19,542 bases of DNA. It comes from Spirochaetia bacterium (lineage in GTDB: Bacteria > Spirochaetota > Spirochaetia > Treponematales > Treponemataceae). The notes under the pieces are model-generated. The model did no database searches. It worked only from the letters and a program-made list of their open reading frames with translations, and was not told the DNA's origin. The stretch covers positions 1-19,542 of the forward strand of contig CAAGIZ010000021.1 of assembly GCA_900770075.1 (NCBI GenBank), written 5' to 3'. The translations under genes were made by a program, and so were the position numbers. Positions 1 to 6,914 of this stretch are shown piece after piece (within the stretch, counting starts at the first letter, position 1; every line of letters begins with the position of its first letter).

Positions 1-369
1 AGCAAAGTCCGCTACACCTACATCGCCCGGCAGACGGTTTTAGTCCGCTCTTCAAAGATAAAGGCCGTAAAGGACGCCTATGCCAATTCGCTTAAACTGG
101 TTTCCAGCGGGATTGCAATAAACCAGGACTACGGAAGCAACGTAAATTACGAGTTTACAAAACTCAACGACATAAAGCCTCTTATGATTGCAGAAGCAAC
201 GGAAAACGCACGCACTGCAGCAGAACAGTTCGCCCGGGACTCAAACAGCAAAGTCGGAAAGATAAAAAAAGCAACCCAAGGTCTCTTCTCCATCGAAGAT
301 GCAGCCCCAGGTCTTGAAGAAAAAAAGAACGTAAGGGTCGTAACTACAGTAGAATATCTTTTAAAATAA
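1..369 (+). CDS. SIMPL-domain (DUF541/YggE-like) protein, 3' part only
   Basis: The reading frame is open from the first base and ends at TAA 367-369, giving the last 122 residues of a protein whose start lies outside the window. The C-terminal half reads ENARTAAEQFARDSNSKVGK followed by IKKATQGLFSIED and the terminal VRVVTTVEYLLK. This is the typical closing signature of SIMPL-domain (DUF541) proteins, in which a helix with alternating Ala and Glu precedes a Lys-Gly-Ser/Gln turn and two final beta strands. Members of this family are exported to the periplasm or outer membrane. E. coli YggE has been linked to oxidative stress, but the molecular function is not settled. The export signal cannot be checked here because the N-terminus is missing. 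Identification rests on motif recognition, not on a search. Confidence 0.82.
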   Translation, partial: SKVRYTYIARQTVLVRSSKIKAVKDAYANSLKLVSSGIAINQDYGSNVNYEFTKLNDIKPLMIAEATENARTAAEQFARDSNSKVGKIKKATQGLFSIEDAAPGLEEKKNVRVVTTVEYLLK

Positions 370-551
370 ATTGACTGTCTAATAAGTTTGTTGTTTTTGG
401 TCATTGAGCCTGTCGAAATGACCGGTCACACTGCAAACTGTCTAAAAACTTATTTTCCTAGTGTCACCCCGAACTCGTTTCGGGGGTCTATACACTATAT
501 ATGGTGTGGATTCTGAAACTAGTTCAGAATGACATTAGTTTTTAGACAATC
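370..551. repeat. REP/REPIN-like palindromic repeat element
   Basis: This 201-bp gap between convergent genes is mostly structured repeat. Three hairpin units are visible. Unit 1 is 399-423, with arms GGTCATT/AATGACC. Unit 2 is 467-485, with arms CCCCGAA/TTCGGGG. Unit 3 is 510-530, with a perfect 8-bp stem ATTCTGAA/TTCAGAAT. Units 2 and 3 lie head to head between TGTCA (462) and TGACA (534), with a near-palindrome at 492-507 between them. The word TGTCTAAAAACT occurs at 439-450 and inverted at 537-548, with a variant TGTCTAATAAGT at 376-387. The arrangement resembles REPIN-type paired REP sequences, mobilised elsewhere by RAYT transposases; no transposase gene is in the window. It could also form a terminator-like structure between the SIMPL gene and ruvB. 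Confidence 0.75.
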
Positions 552-570
552 TCCCCTGTTTTTTTTACTG

Positions 571-1617
571 TCAGAACAGGCTTCCCTGCCCGCCAGTCTC
601 GTTTTTCATTTCAAGTCCCAGATGCTCGTAAGCTTTCTGTGTAACCATCCTGCCCCTCGGAGTCCTCTGAATAAGCCCGCACTGGATAAGGTAAGGCTCG
701 TAATAGTCTTCCAAAGTGTCCTGAGCCTCTCCAATGCTTATTGCCAGCGTTTCTGCACCTACAGGGCCGCCTCCATAATTTTTTATAACCGAAAGCAGGA
801 TTTCCCTGTCGTATTTTTCCAGCCCCAGACTGTCTATTTCAAGCCTTTCAAGCCCTTTTTCCACAATCTGCACAGTAATATTGTTCTGCCCTTCAACCTG
901 GGCAAAGTCCCTCATGCGGCGCAGGACTCGGTTTGCAACCCTGGGTGTTCCGCGGCAGCACTTAGCCAGCAGCATGGCAGCTTCATCGTCAATTTTAACA
1001 TCAAGAATTCCTGCACTGCGGCGGATAATGGAAGCCAGTTCTGTCTGGGTATAAAACTCAAACCGGGGAATAAAGCCGAAGCGGCTCCTTAGAGGGCTGG
1101 AAACAGAGCCGGCCTTTGTGGTAGCCCCCACCAGAGTAAACGGCGGAATGGGAATTCTTACGGTTCTTGCCGCCGCCCCCTGTCCGATTATCCAGTCAAG
1201 TTCATAATCTTCCATGGCAATATAGAGCATTTCTTCAATGGCAGGCTTAAGCCGGTGAATTTCATCAATAAAAAAAACAGTTCTGGGAGTTATGGTGGAA
1301 AGAATACCCGCCAAATCCTTAGGCTTGTCCAAAGCCGGCGCACTGGTAACCTTAAAATCGACCCCCAGTTCATGGGCGGTAATCTGAGCCAGAGTGGTCT
1401 TTCCCAGCCCCGGAGGTCCGATTAAAAGCAGGTGATCCAAAGGCTCTTCCCTAAGCTTTGCCGCCTGAATAAAAGTAAAAAGGTTCTTTTTTACGGATTC
1501 CTGACCTAGAAAATCCGACAAAAACTGCGGCCTCAGAGAATTGTCCTGACTGTCTTCCTCTTTTAAATCCGCCCTTACGATTGCCGAAAAATCCGTTTCC
1601 ATATCAAAAGCACTCAT
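571..1617 (-). CDS. ruvB: RuvB, Holliday junction branch-migration ATPase
   Basis: A complete 348-residue protein, the usual RuvB length. It is the hexameric AAA+ motor that, loaded by RuvA, drives branch migration of Holliday junctions. The sequence shows LRPQFLSDFLGQ near residue 28, the Walker A motif GPPGLGKTT at 67-75, Walker B DEIH at 118-121, a sensor region GATTKAGSVSSPLRSRFG at about 164-181 containing the candidate arginine finger, and the winged-helix DNA-binding end with GGGPVGAETLA and TPRGRM. It starts three bases after the ruvA stop, so it is the last gene of ruvC-ruvA-ruvB and probably translationally coupled to ruvA; a possible GGAG lies about 12 bases upstream of the ATG inside ruvA. 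The stop TGA is at 571-573 and the REP-like element follows immediately. Nothing looks damaged. Confidence 0.97.
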   Translation of the reverse strand: MSAFDMETDFSAIVRADLKEEDSQDNSLRPQFLSDFLGQESVKKNLFTFIQAAKLREEPLDHLLLIGPPGLGKTTLAQITAHELGVDFKVTSAPALDKPKDLAGILSTITPRTVFFIDEIHRLKPAIEEMLYIAMEDYELDWIIGQGAAARTVRIPIPPFTLVGATTKAGSVSSPLRSRFGFIPRFEFYTQTELASIIRRSAGILDVKIDDEAAMLLAKCCRGTPRVANRVLRRMRDFAQVEGQNNITVQIVEKGLERLEIDSLGLEKYDREILLSVIKNYGGGPVGAETLAISIGEAQDTLEDYYEPYLIQCGLIQRTPRGRMVTQKAYEHLGLEMKNETGGQGSLF

Positions 1618-1620
1618 ACC

Positions 1621-2229
1621 CTACGCCAGCTCCACGATTATCTTTCTAAAAATCAAATCCTCTTTTTCTTTCTGAGACTTTCCTTCCAGTTCCCCGGCCA
1701 GCCTTGCAGAAAGTTCGGCAGTTTTTTCTTCCACCGTCTTTCTGTCATAGCCCATGCTCACCAGAGAAGCCACAACGTCTGCAAAAGGACTCACCTTCGG
1801 AACAGTAACAGTCTTCACATCATCCCTCAAAGTCAGTTTACCCTTCAGGGCTAGCATCATTTTTCCGGCAGTTTTTTTACCCACTCCCGGAATTTTTTCC
1901 AAAAGCCCCACGTCCCCGCTTTCAAGAGTGTCCATAAGGGTGGAAGAAGGAGCACTGCTCATAATTTTTACGGCACCCTTAGGTCCCACGCCGTCCACCT
2001 TCAAAAGTTCAAGAAAAAACGAACGTTCCTGCTCATTTGCAAAGCCAAAAAGCGAAAACACGGTGTCGGTGTGCTGCATCCAGGTAAAAACCCTGGCTTC
2101 GGAGCCAACAGGGGGCAAAAGGTCAAGGTTTGAGTCAGGCATGTTTATGTCCCATTCCAGACCGCCTGTTTCTAAAAAAAGCTGTTTCGGAAATTTACCG
2201 GTAATAGTTCCAGTGATAGAGTTGAACAT
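1621..2229 (-). CDS. ruvA: RuvA, Holliday junction DNA-binding subunit
   Basis: A complete 202-residue protein of normal length. RuvA forms tetramers that hold the four-way junction in square-planar form and recruit RuvB. The N-terminal OB-fold begins with FNSITGTITGK. Two helix-hairpin-helix motifs are clear, VDGVGPKGA at 78-86 and IPGVGKKTA at 113-121. A flexible Lys/Thr/Val linker at about 131-147 leads to the C-terminal RuvB-binding domain III (about 148-202). The ATG (2227-2229) lies nine bases after the ruvC stop with no Shine-Dalgarno match between them, so translation probably depends on coupling to ruvC. It is three bases upstream of ruvB. Order and spacing match the classical ruvCAB operon. 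Confidence 0.97.
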   Translation of the reverse strand: MFNSITGTITGKFPKQLFLETGGLEWDINMPDSNLDLLPPVGSEARVFTWMQHTDTVFSLFGFANEQERSFFLELLKVDGVGPKGAVKIMSSAPSSTLMDTLESGDVGLLEKIPGVGKKTAGKMMLALKGKLTLRDDVKTVTVPKVSPFADVVASLVSMGYDRKTVEEKTAELSARLAGELEGKSQKEKEDLIFRKIIVELA

Positions 2230-2238
2230 AAGTTCATT

Positions 2239-2799
2239 CTAGCAGATTTTCAAATTGTAATGAAGATGTGTAATGGCTCCTGCAAGGGCGTCCGCTGCGT
2301 GATCCGGCTTAGGCTCGATTTCCAGCCCCAAAAGAATTTTCACGTATTTTTCCACAAGGTTTTTGTCAGACTTTACCGCCCCCGTAACAGCCTGCTTTAT
2401 CTGGTTAGGCTTGTATTCCGAAAGGGGAATGTCATTCTGGGCAAGAATCAGCGTACACACACCTTTAGCCTCAGCCACAGAAATCCCGGAAGTGATGTTC
2501 TTCACAAAAAAAAGCTCTTCCATTGCCGCTTCCGAAGGCTTAAACTCGTCAATCACCGCCTGAAGACTGGAAGCGATCTTCAAAAGCCGCAGGGAAAGTC
2601 CGTCTGAACTTTTCGTAGTGATGCATCCGTAGCTTACCATCCTGTATCGGCCGTCCAAAAAGTCCACAATTCCAAAGCCGGTATTTGCAAGCCCCGGGTC
2701 AATGCCAATCACCCGCCTGATTTTTTTACCCGTCAAAACCTCATTTTTTTTTACAGAAACAGAGGTTCCCGGAAGGTTTTCAAATTTTTTCAGTTCCAT
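2239..2799 (-). CDS. ruvC: RuvC, Holliday junction resolvase
   Basis: Endonuclease that cuts Holliday junctions symmetrically after RuvAB migration. From the ATG at 2797-2799 it is 186 residues. The core begins at residue 30 with VIGIDPGLANTGFG, where Asp34 is the first catalytic acidic residue. Glu94 in AMEELFF and the Asp residues of KPDHAADALAGA near the C-terminus complete the RNase H-like site. Compared with ordinary RuvC, which begins almost at the GIDPG motif, it has a ~28-residue basic N-terminal extension. The frame stays open to 2928, but that upstream part is intergenic repeat sequence, so the longer start was rejected. A TTG at residue 22 would give a standard N-terminus but has GAGG only two bases before it. 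No good ribosome-binding site precedes the chosen ATG, so start confidence is moderate; identity is certain. Confidence 0.93.
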   Translation of the reverse strand: MELKKFENLPGTSVSVKKNEVLTGKKIRRVIGIDPGLANTGFGIVDFLDGRYRMVSYGCITTKSSDGLSLRLLKIASSLQAVIDEFKPSEAAMEELFFVKNITSGISVAEAKGVCTLILAQNDIPLSEYKPNQIKQAVTGAVKSDKNLVEKYVKILLGLEIEPKPDHAADALAGAITHLHYNLKIC

Positions 2800-2807
2800 A
2801 ATAAAAA

Positions 2808-2931
2808 GGGCGTGCCGGCACAGGTGCCGTCGGGTCTTTCGCCGTTCCGCTTCCGCTCCAGCCTCCTCACTGCACTTGCGTTTGTTGCGGTGGCCGTCTG
2901 CAAGGCAGACGCGGCTACACCCCCTCACGCA
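2808..2931 (+). repeat. G+C-rich dispersed intergenic element, copy A
   Basis: One of four related elements in the window. It opens with GGGCGTGCC (2808-2816), has the core GTCGGGTCTTTCGCCGTTCCG in two adjoining pieces at 2829-2849, and closes with the word at 2914-2931 (GCTACACCCCCTCACGCA). The core matches copy B at 19 of 21 positions and the closing word at 16 of 18. Internal hairpins are GGCAC/GTGCC (2817-2828) and CGTCTGC/GCAGACG (2895-2911). It sits between yebC and ruvC and ends eight bases before the ruvC ATG, so it would be transcribed as the ruvC leader if yebC and ruvC are cotranscribed. Base composition is clearly richer in G+C than the A+T-rich segment beside it. Confidence 0.72.
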
Positions 2932-3121
2932 AAAACAAAGGGACTTCCAGAAAGCAGGCTCTGCGGCTTAGAAAAAATATTCAAAGTTCTCGTAAAAACG
3001 CAGTTTTTAACAAAAATTGCAATTTTTAGAGATTACCATAATTTTCAAGCCAGCCAGACTTAAAGGCAAGTCCCTTACATAAAAGACAGATTACAAGGCG
3101 TTAAATCCGCCGGTAACCGTC
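2932..3121. other. A+T-rich remainder of the yebC-ruvC gap
   Basis: The gap between yebC and ruvC is 322 bases (2800-3121). Beyond repeat copy A it holds no credible gene. Visible structure is a perfect 16-base palindrome AAAAATTGCAATTTTT at 3012-3027 and a distant inverted pair AAGGGACTT (2938-2946) / AAGTCCCTT (3068-3076). I could not find a convincing -35/-10 pair reading toward ruvC, so whether ruvC is cotranscribed with yebC or has its own promoter is open. Confidence 0.5.
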
Positions 3122-3865
3122 CTAGGCATCCATCTCAAAATCGTCAGGATATTCAGCTGTGTGGTAAACGTTCTGAACATCGTCGTTGTCTTCAAGACGG
3201 TCAATAAGCTTCTGAACCTTAGCAGCAGTGTCTTTATCAACAGGAGTATAAGCGTCAGGAACCATGCCCACGTCAGCAGAGAGAGTTTCAAATCCCTTTG
3301 CTGCAATTGCGTCTGCAACGGCAGAGAATGCATCAGGAGCGGTTGTTACAGTGATAACACCGTCTTCGTTTACAACATCGTCTGCACCAGCTTCCAAAGC
3401 GATTTCCATAACTTCGTCTTCGCTTACCTTTTCTGCATCCAGTTCAATTGTACCCTTGCGCTGGAACATGCGGCTTACAGAACCGGTTGTACCCAGGTTT
3501 CCGCCAGACTTAGTAAAGATGTTGCGTACATCTGCAGCAGCACGGTTGTGGTTGTCTGTAAGAACTTCAACCATTACTGCAACACCGCCCGGAGCGTATC
3601 CTTCGTATACAAGTTCTTCGTAAGAAGTTGCGCCGTCTTCACCAGTACCCTTTTTAATGGCACGTTCGATGTTGTCTTTTGGCATGTTGGCTGCACGAGC
3701 CTTGATGATTACAGTACGGAGACGAGGGTTCGAGTTAGGATCTCCGCCACCCATTCTTGCGGCAATAGAAATTTCCTTGATGAATTTTGTAAAAAGTTTA
3801 CCGCGTTTAGCATCTGCAATGCCTTTTGCATGTTTAATGGTTGCCCATTTACTGTGTCCTGACAT
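3122..3865 (-). CDS. yebC: YebC/TACO1-family translation factor
   Basis: A complete 247-residue protein starting MSGHSKWATIKHAKG, the near-invariant opening of the YebC family, followed by GGGDPNSNPRLRTVIIKARA and the middle block YEGYAPGGVAVMVEVLTDN. The family was long annotated as transcriptional regulators; more recent work places YebC and mitochondrial TACO1 at the ribosome, relieving stalling at proline-rich stretches. The frame is open nine codons further upstream, but the start chosen has AGGAG (complement of 3871-3875) five bases before the ATG and begins at the conserved Met. The C-terminus is acidic. It is the first gene of the block leading to ruvCAB, a neighbourhood common in bacteria, though here a 322-base gap with a repeat separates it from ruvC. 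Confidence 0.96.
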   Translation of the reverse strand: MSGHSKWATIKHAKGIADAKRGKLFTKFIKEISIAARMGGGDPNSNPRLRTVIIKARAANMPKDNIERAIKKGTGEDGATSYEELVYEGYAPGGVAVMVEVLTDNHNRAAADVRNIFTKSGGNLGTTGSVSRMFQRKGTIELDAEKVSEDEVMEIALEAGADDVVNEDGVITVTTAPDAFSAVADAIAAKGFETLSADVGMVPDAYTPVDKDTAAKVQKLIDRLEDNDDVQNVYHTAEYPDDFEMDA

Positions 3866-3931
3866 GATAACTCCTATAAAAAGCCAGTCCAATTTTTGGA
3901 TTTGACTTTATAAATTACAAATCGATTTTAT

Positions 3932-3961
3932 AGTTTACCATAAAACCAAAGTCTTTATCAA
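3932..3961 (-). promoter_or_regulatory. Candidate yebC promoter
   Basis: Reading on the minus strand, TTGATA (complement of 3956-3961), an 18-base spacer and TAAACT (complement of 3932-3937) form a sigma-70-type promoter with an extended TG before the -10 box. It would give a leader of about 60 bases containing a small hairpin TCCAA/TTGGA (3888-3900) and the AGGAG ribosome-binding site. Confidence 0.5.
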
Positions 3962-3991
3962 CTGCGTTTGCCACAGTTTTTCGAGATGCCC

Positions 3992-6238
3992 TTATTTTTT
4001 CAGTCCCTTCAGGAAAGAGCCTGCCTTGTTGGAAACTGCCTCTGCTGCCTTTGTCTTTGCAGCTTCAGAAGTCTGTTTTTTAATTTCCTCCTGTTTCTTT
4101 GCAAGCTGAGCAGAGATGGAATCAAAGCTCTTTTTCTGGCTGTTCATGCTGGAAGAAATATCAGAGAACTGGGAAACGTATTTCTGCACTCCTTCATTGG
4201 AAGCCAGCTGTCCGCTCAACTTTTCAGTTACCTCTTTTTTTACGTTTTCCATTTCTGATTTTGCAACGGCAGAAACGGCATCTGCCAGAAGGCTGTCAAA
4301 ATTCGTATCCAGTTTTAGCCCAACTCCGCCGGCCGGACTGAAAGAAAAATCTGCCCCCAAATCCAGTTTTTTAATGGATTTTAAAGCCTCAGCGTAAATT
4401 CTCGTTGCCGTTTCAGAGCCAAGCTCCCCTCCGGTTACCACAGCCGGGTTCATGTTGAGTTTTGCCTTTCCCGAAAAACTGAAGTCTTCGTCGGCAAAAA
4501 GGGAAGCAGTAAATGCAGATTTTCCTTCAAATTTAGGAACCACATCGGAACCGCCGTTTTTAGACATATCAAGAGTCAAAGGAAAGTTTGTTCCTGTGTA
4601 AGAGGCTTCCACAAGATGGGCTTTTGTTCCCGTTCTGGCATCCACAGTAAGGTTTGCGCTGTGGGCAAGCTGACTTTTCTTTACGCTGCCCTTAACAACC
4701 CATGGCTCTCCGCGCTTGTTCATATCGCTGGAAATATTTGTAGCAAAGACTTCGATTCCGCTGCCGGAACCGTGAATTTTTTCAATCAGGAATTTAGGCA
4801 CCGTGTCCTTTTTCCAGTAAACGTACCGTCCGGCAAAACGCCTGCTTTCTTTTTTAGCGCTTTCCACAGCCTTTTTGTTTGCCTTTTTTGCCTCCTCAGA
4901 GTTTCCTTCAGAAGATTTCATGGAAGAAGCATAGGATAAAACCTGTTTTAAATACGGATAATACTGTCCTAAAAGAGAATACCCTGCCTGATTTATGGAA
5001 TCGCTTATGGCAGACTTTGCCTTTTTTACGTCAAGAACAGACAGCTGCTCGGAAAGAAGTTTTTTGTCCGCAGCAACAGCGGCCTCAAGTTTAGCCTGCA
5101 ACTCCCGGACTTTTTTCTGGTCGCCCTCAAAAGAAGAAAGGGTGTTTTCTATATTTGCCTTTGCAGTTTTTACGGTGTTTCCCGCCTGTTCAATCTGTTT
5201 TAAAAGCTCAGGAATCTCCTTTGCAGATACCTTTGAAACGTTCAGTTCCGTAAGGGATTTTGTGGCCGACTGCACTTCGGCAACGCTCTTTTTTAATTCC
5301 TCCGGGCGGTTTTTCCAGGTTTCCACAAGAGCCTTCAGTTCTTCTTCAACCTGCTTTGCCGTCTCCTGAGATTTGAGTCCGCCTTTAAGGTTTTCTGCAA
5401 TGGCCGCAGGATCGTACATGGAAAAAAGATCCGTAATAGCCTTTTTTGCTGCCTCCGGGTCGCTGCCGGCTTTTTCCTTCAGGGAATCGTAAAAACCGGT
5501 AGTGTCGCTTTTCTGAGCCTTTTCCACAGTCTTTTTTGGTTTTGCGGCAAGTTTTCCGCTGGTTTTGCGCTCCGTTCCAAGTTCAATTCCCGTTATTTCG
5601 ATATTTTCTGCATGGAATTTTGCCCTGAGCAGGTTCGCAAGGTTGAAGTTAAGATCCAGCCTTTTAAATTCAAAAATATTTTTAAACTCGTCCTCAGAAG
5701 AAGCCTGAGCTAAATCTTCAATCGTAATATGAGAATCAAAAATCTGAATGTTTACGGAACCTATGTCGCACTTTGCACCGAAAAGCCCCTGAAGGCTTCC
5801 CCTGATTGCCATCTCTGCCACAGGATTTTTAAAAACAGTTACCACAAGCCCTACGGCGGCAATCACCACTGCAACAGCAATAAAGGAACCGACCTTTATA
5901 CGCCCCTGGTTTGCCTTTATCTGTTTGGCAAGGACTTTCAGCCGTTTTATCTCTTTTTTTGTAAAGGAGGCATCCGCTGCTACGGCAAGCACATCCCGCC
6001 CCTTTTTGTCCTTAGTTTGAACAAAAAGAGAAGATACGTATGCTTTGTCAGCAGGAACATAGAGTTTTTTCTGAATCCTTCTTTCAAATTTTTTTGCAGT
6101 ATATTGCTTTTTAAAAAGGCCGGGAAGTTTTGACCGGGAAAGCTTAACCTGCTCTTTTGGTGCCTTTTTTTTCTGTTTTTTAGGCTCGGACTGCTTTTTT
6201 TCTTTTTTTATATCTTTTTTTGTGTCTTTTTCTGCCAT
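3992..6238 (-). CDS. TIGR03545-family protein, AsmA-like membrane-anchored
   Basis: A 748-residue protein of a conserved family of unknown function. Residues 1-60 are extremely Lys/Glu-rich and presumably cytoplasmic. One hydrophobic segment lies at about 116-136 (VGSFIAVAVVIAAVGLVVTV). The region following (about 140-225), with AIRGSLQGLFGAKCDIGSVN and ENIEITGIELG, resembles the start of AsmA/TamB-like periplasmic proteins. A long coiled-coil-like stretch rich in Glu, Lys, Ala and Gln spans about 270-430, and another closes the protein (about 660-745). Topology therefore looks N-in with a large periplasmic part. The ATG overlaps the preceding gene's stop by one base (TAATG) and has AGGAG seven bases upstream, so the two are coupled. 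Family assignment is from recalled sequence character and from its paired partner. A role in moving lipid between membranes would be inference only. Confidence 0.8.
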   Translation of the reverse strand: MAEKDTKKDIKKEKKQSEPKKQKKKAPKEQVKLSRSKLPGLFKKQYTAKKFERRIQKKLYVPADKAYVSSLFVQTKDKKGRDVLAVAADASFTKKEIKRLKVLAKQIKANQGRIKVGSFIAVAVVIAAVGLVVTVFKNPVAEMAIRGSLQGLFGAKCDIGSVNIQIFDSHITIEDLAQASSEDEFKNIFEFKRLDLNFNLANLLRAKFHAENIEITGIELGTERKTSGKLAAKPKKTVEKAQKSDTTGFYDSLKEKAGSDPEAAKKAITDLFSMYDPAAIAENLKGGLKSQETAKQVEEELKALVETWKNRPEELKKSVAEVQSATKSLTELNVSKVSAKEIPELLKQIEQAGNTVKTAKANIENTLSSFEGDQKKVRELQAKLEAAVAADKKLLSEQLSVLDVKKAKSAISDSINQAGYSLLGQYYPYLKQVLSYASSMKSSEGNSEEAKKANKKAVESAKKESRRFAGRYVYWKKDTVPKFLIEKIHGSGSGIEVFATNISSDMNKRGEPWVVKGSVKKSQLAHSANLTVDARTGTKAHLVEASYTGTNFPLTLDMSKNGGSDVVPKFEGKSAFTASLFADEDFSFSGKAKLNMNPAVVTGGELGSETATRIYAEALKSIKKLDLGADFSFSPAGGVGLKLDTNFDSLLADAVSAVAKSEMENVKKEVTEKLSGQLASNEGVQKYVSQFSDISSSMNSQKKSFDSISAQLAKKQEEIKKQTSEAAKTKAAEAVSNKAGSFLKGLKK

Positions 6239-6750
6239 TATCGTTCTCCTGCCATAGAAGCAATCTTGGAAATCAAAGGAAGTTTATTGATGACCTTCAT
6301 TATCTTTGAATTGCGGATAAAGTCAGCAGCGTATTTTCGCCAGACAAAAACCAGAAACCTTGCCAGTCCGTAAAGAGGAACATAAAGCACAAGACCGCAC
6401 AAGAAGCTTCCCGTTACCACCGTGTTGTTGAATTTGGTAAACGCCACGAAAGGAATTTCCATGAGTTTTCCGAAGAATTCTGCAAGGGAAGGAAGGGTTA
6501 AAAACCACCAGCCAATGCTGTCAAAAAGACCGTCAAAGGCAGGAGAAACTCCGGCTCCCACGAGAATCATAATCAGGTAGGCAGGTTTGTTTATCCTTAT
6601 AAACAGGACAAATACCATAACCAGATACCACAAAAGATTGTTTTTTGGCATAAGACCGAGAATCGCACCGCAGGCAAAAGCATGGGCAATTTCCCCCGGA
6701 TTGACATTGCCGTTAAAGGCTTTTAATAAACTTAATAATTTCTTCAACAT
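6238..6750 (-). CDS. TIGR03546-family small membrane protein
   Basis: A 170-residue protein with four to five hydrophobic segments (about 23-36, 39-52, 56-68, 70-92 and 112-133) and a basic C-terminal tail. The N-terminal NPGEIAHAFACGAILGLMPKN resembles the DUF2062-like opening of TIGR03546 proteins, which are regularly encoded next to TIGR03545 proteins. That pairing is what is seen here: its TAA overlaps the next gene's ATG by one base. No enzymatic motif is visible; function is unknown, and a complex with the partner in the inner membrane is the simplest inference. The start at 6748-6750 has no Shine-Dalgarno sequence but has a -10-like box six bases upstream. It is divergent from neuB. 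Confidence 0.82.
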   Translation of the reverse strand: MLKKLLSLLKAFNGNVNPGEIAHAFACGAILGLMPKNNLLWYLVMVFVLFIRINKPAYLIMILVGAGVSPAFDGLFDSIGWWFLTLPSLAEFFGKLMEIPFVAFTKFNNTVVTGSFLCGLVLYVPLYGLARFLVFVWRKYAADFIRNSKIMKVINKLPLISKIASMAGER

Positions 6751-6756
6751 TCTTGT

Positions 6757-6786
6757 ATTTTACCACATCATTCTAAAATGATACAA
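6757..6786 (-). promoter_or_regulatory. Candidate TIGR03546 promoter with spacer inverted repeat
   Basis: On the minus strand TTGTAT (complement of 6781-6786), 18 bases and TAAAAT (complement of 6757-6762). Transcription starting about seven bases downstream would begin at or within a base of the ATG at 6750, giving a leaderless mRNA. The spacer holds a perfect inverted repeat ATCATT-CTAA-AATGAT (6767-6782) that overlaps the -35 by two bases and could be an operator. Confidence 0.5.
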
Positions 6787-6806
6787 TCAAAGGTAAAGGC
6801 AAACGC

Positions 6807-6867
6807 ATTATAAATAATAATTTAAAACAGGGGCTCTCGCCCCGATTTTTCCTTAAAAATTTATAAT
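6807..6867. promoter_or_regulatory. Symmetric divergent promoter region, neuB / TIGR03546
   Basis: A palindrome GGGGC-TCTC-GCCCC (6830-6843) lies between two outward-facing perfect TATAAT boxes. One on + is at 6862-6867, 18 bases from the palindrome; one on - is the complement of 6807-6812, 17 bases from it. The plus-strand box would start a ~41-base neuB leader carrying AAGGA (6903-6907). Neither box has a standard -35 hexamer, because that position is occupied by the palindrome arms. The palindrome plus the following GATTTTT could alternatively be a short terminator. Confidence 0.45.
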
Positions 6868-6914
6868 TTGCTTGCCCTAACTCAAAGACCATGACAAAAC
6901 CAAAGGAAAAATAA

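Noticed and set aside
529..1092. 187-residue plus-strand ORF
   Set aside because: Antisense to ruvB, with low-quality composition and no family resemblance; ruvB is certain.
2800..2928. Longer RuvC start giving 229 residues
   Set aside because: The added residues are translated intergenic repeat sequence (Arg/Ala/Cys-rich) absent from RuvC proteins.
3161..3862. 233-residue plus-strand ORF antisense to yebC
   Set aside because: Cys/Val/Phe-rich translation typical of a shadow frame over a strongly conserved gene.
3866..3892. Nine-codon longer YebC start
   Set aside because: Family begins at MSGHSKW, which has AGGAG at the correct distance.
6830..6850. Intrinsic terminator (GGGGC-TCTC-GCCCC then GATTTTT) in the neuB upstream region
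   Set aside because: No transcript is expected to reach it from the left, since the neighbouring gene runs the other way; treated instead as part of the divergent promoter, although the terminator reading is not excluded.
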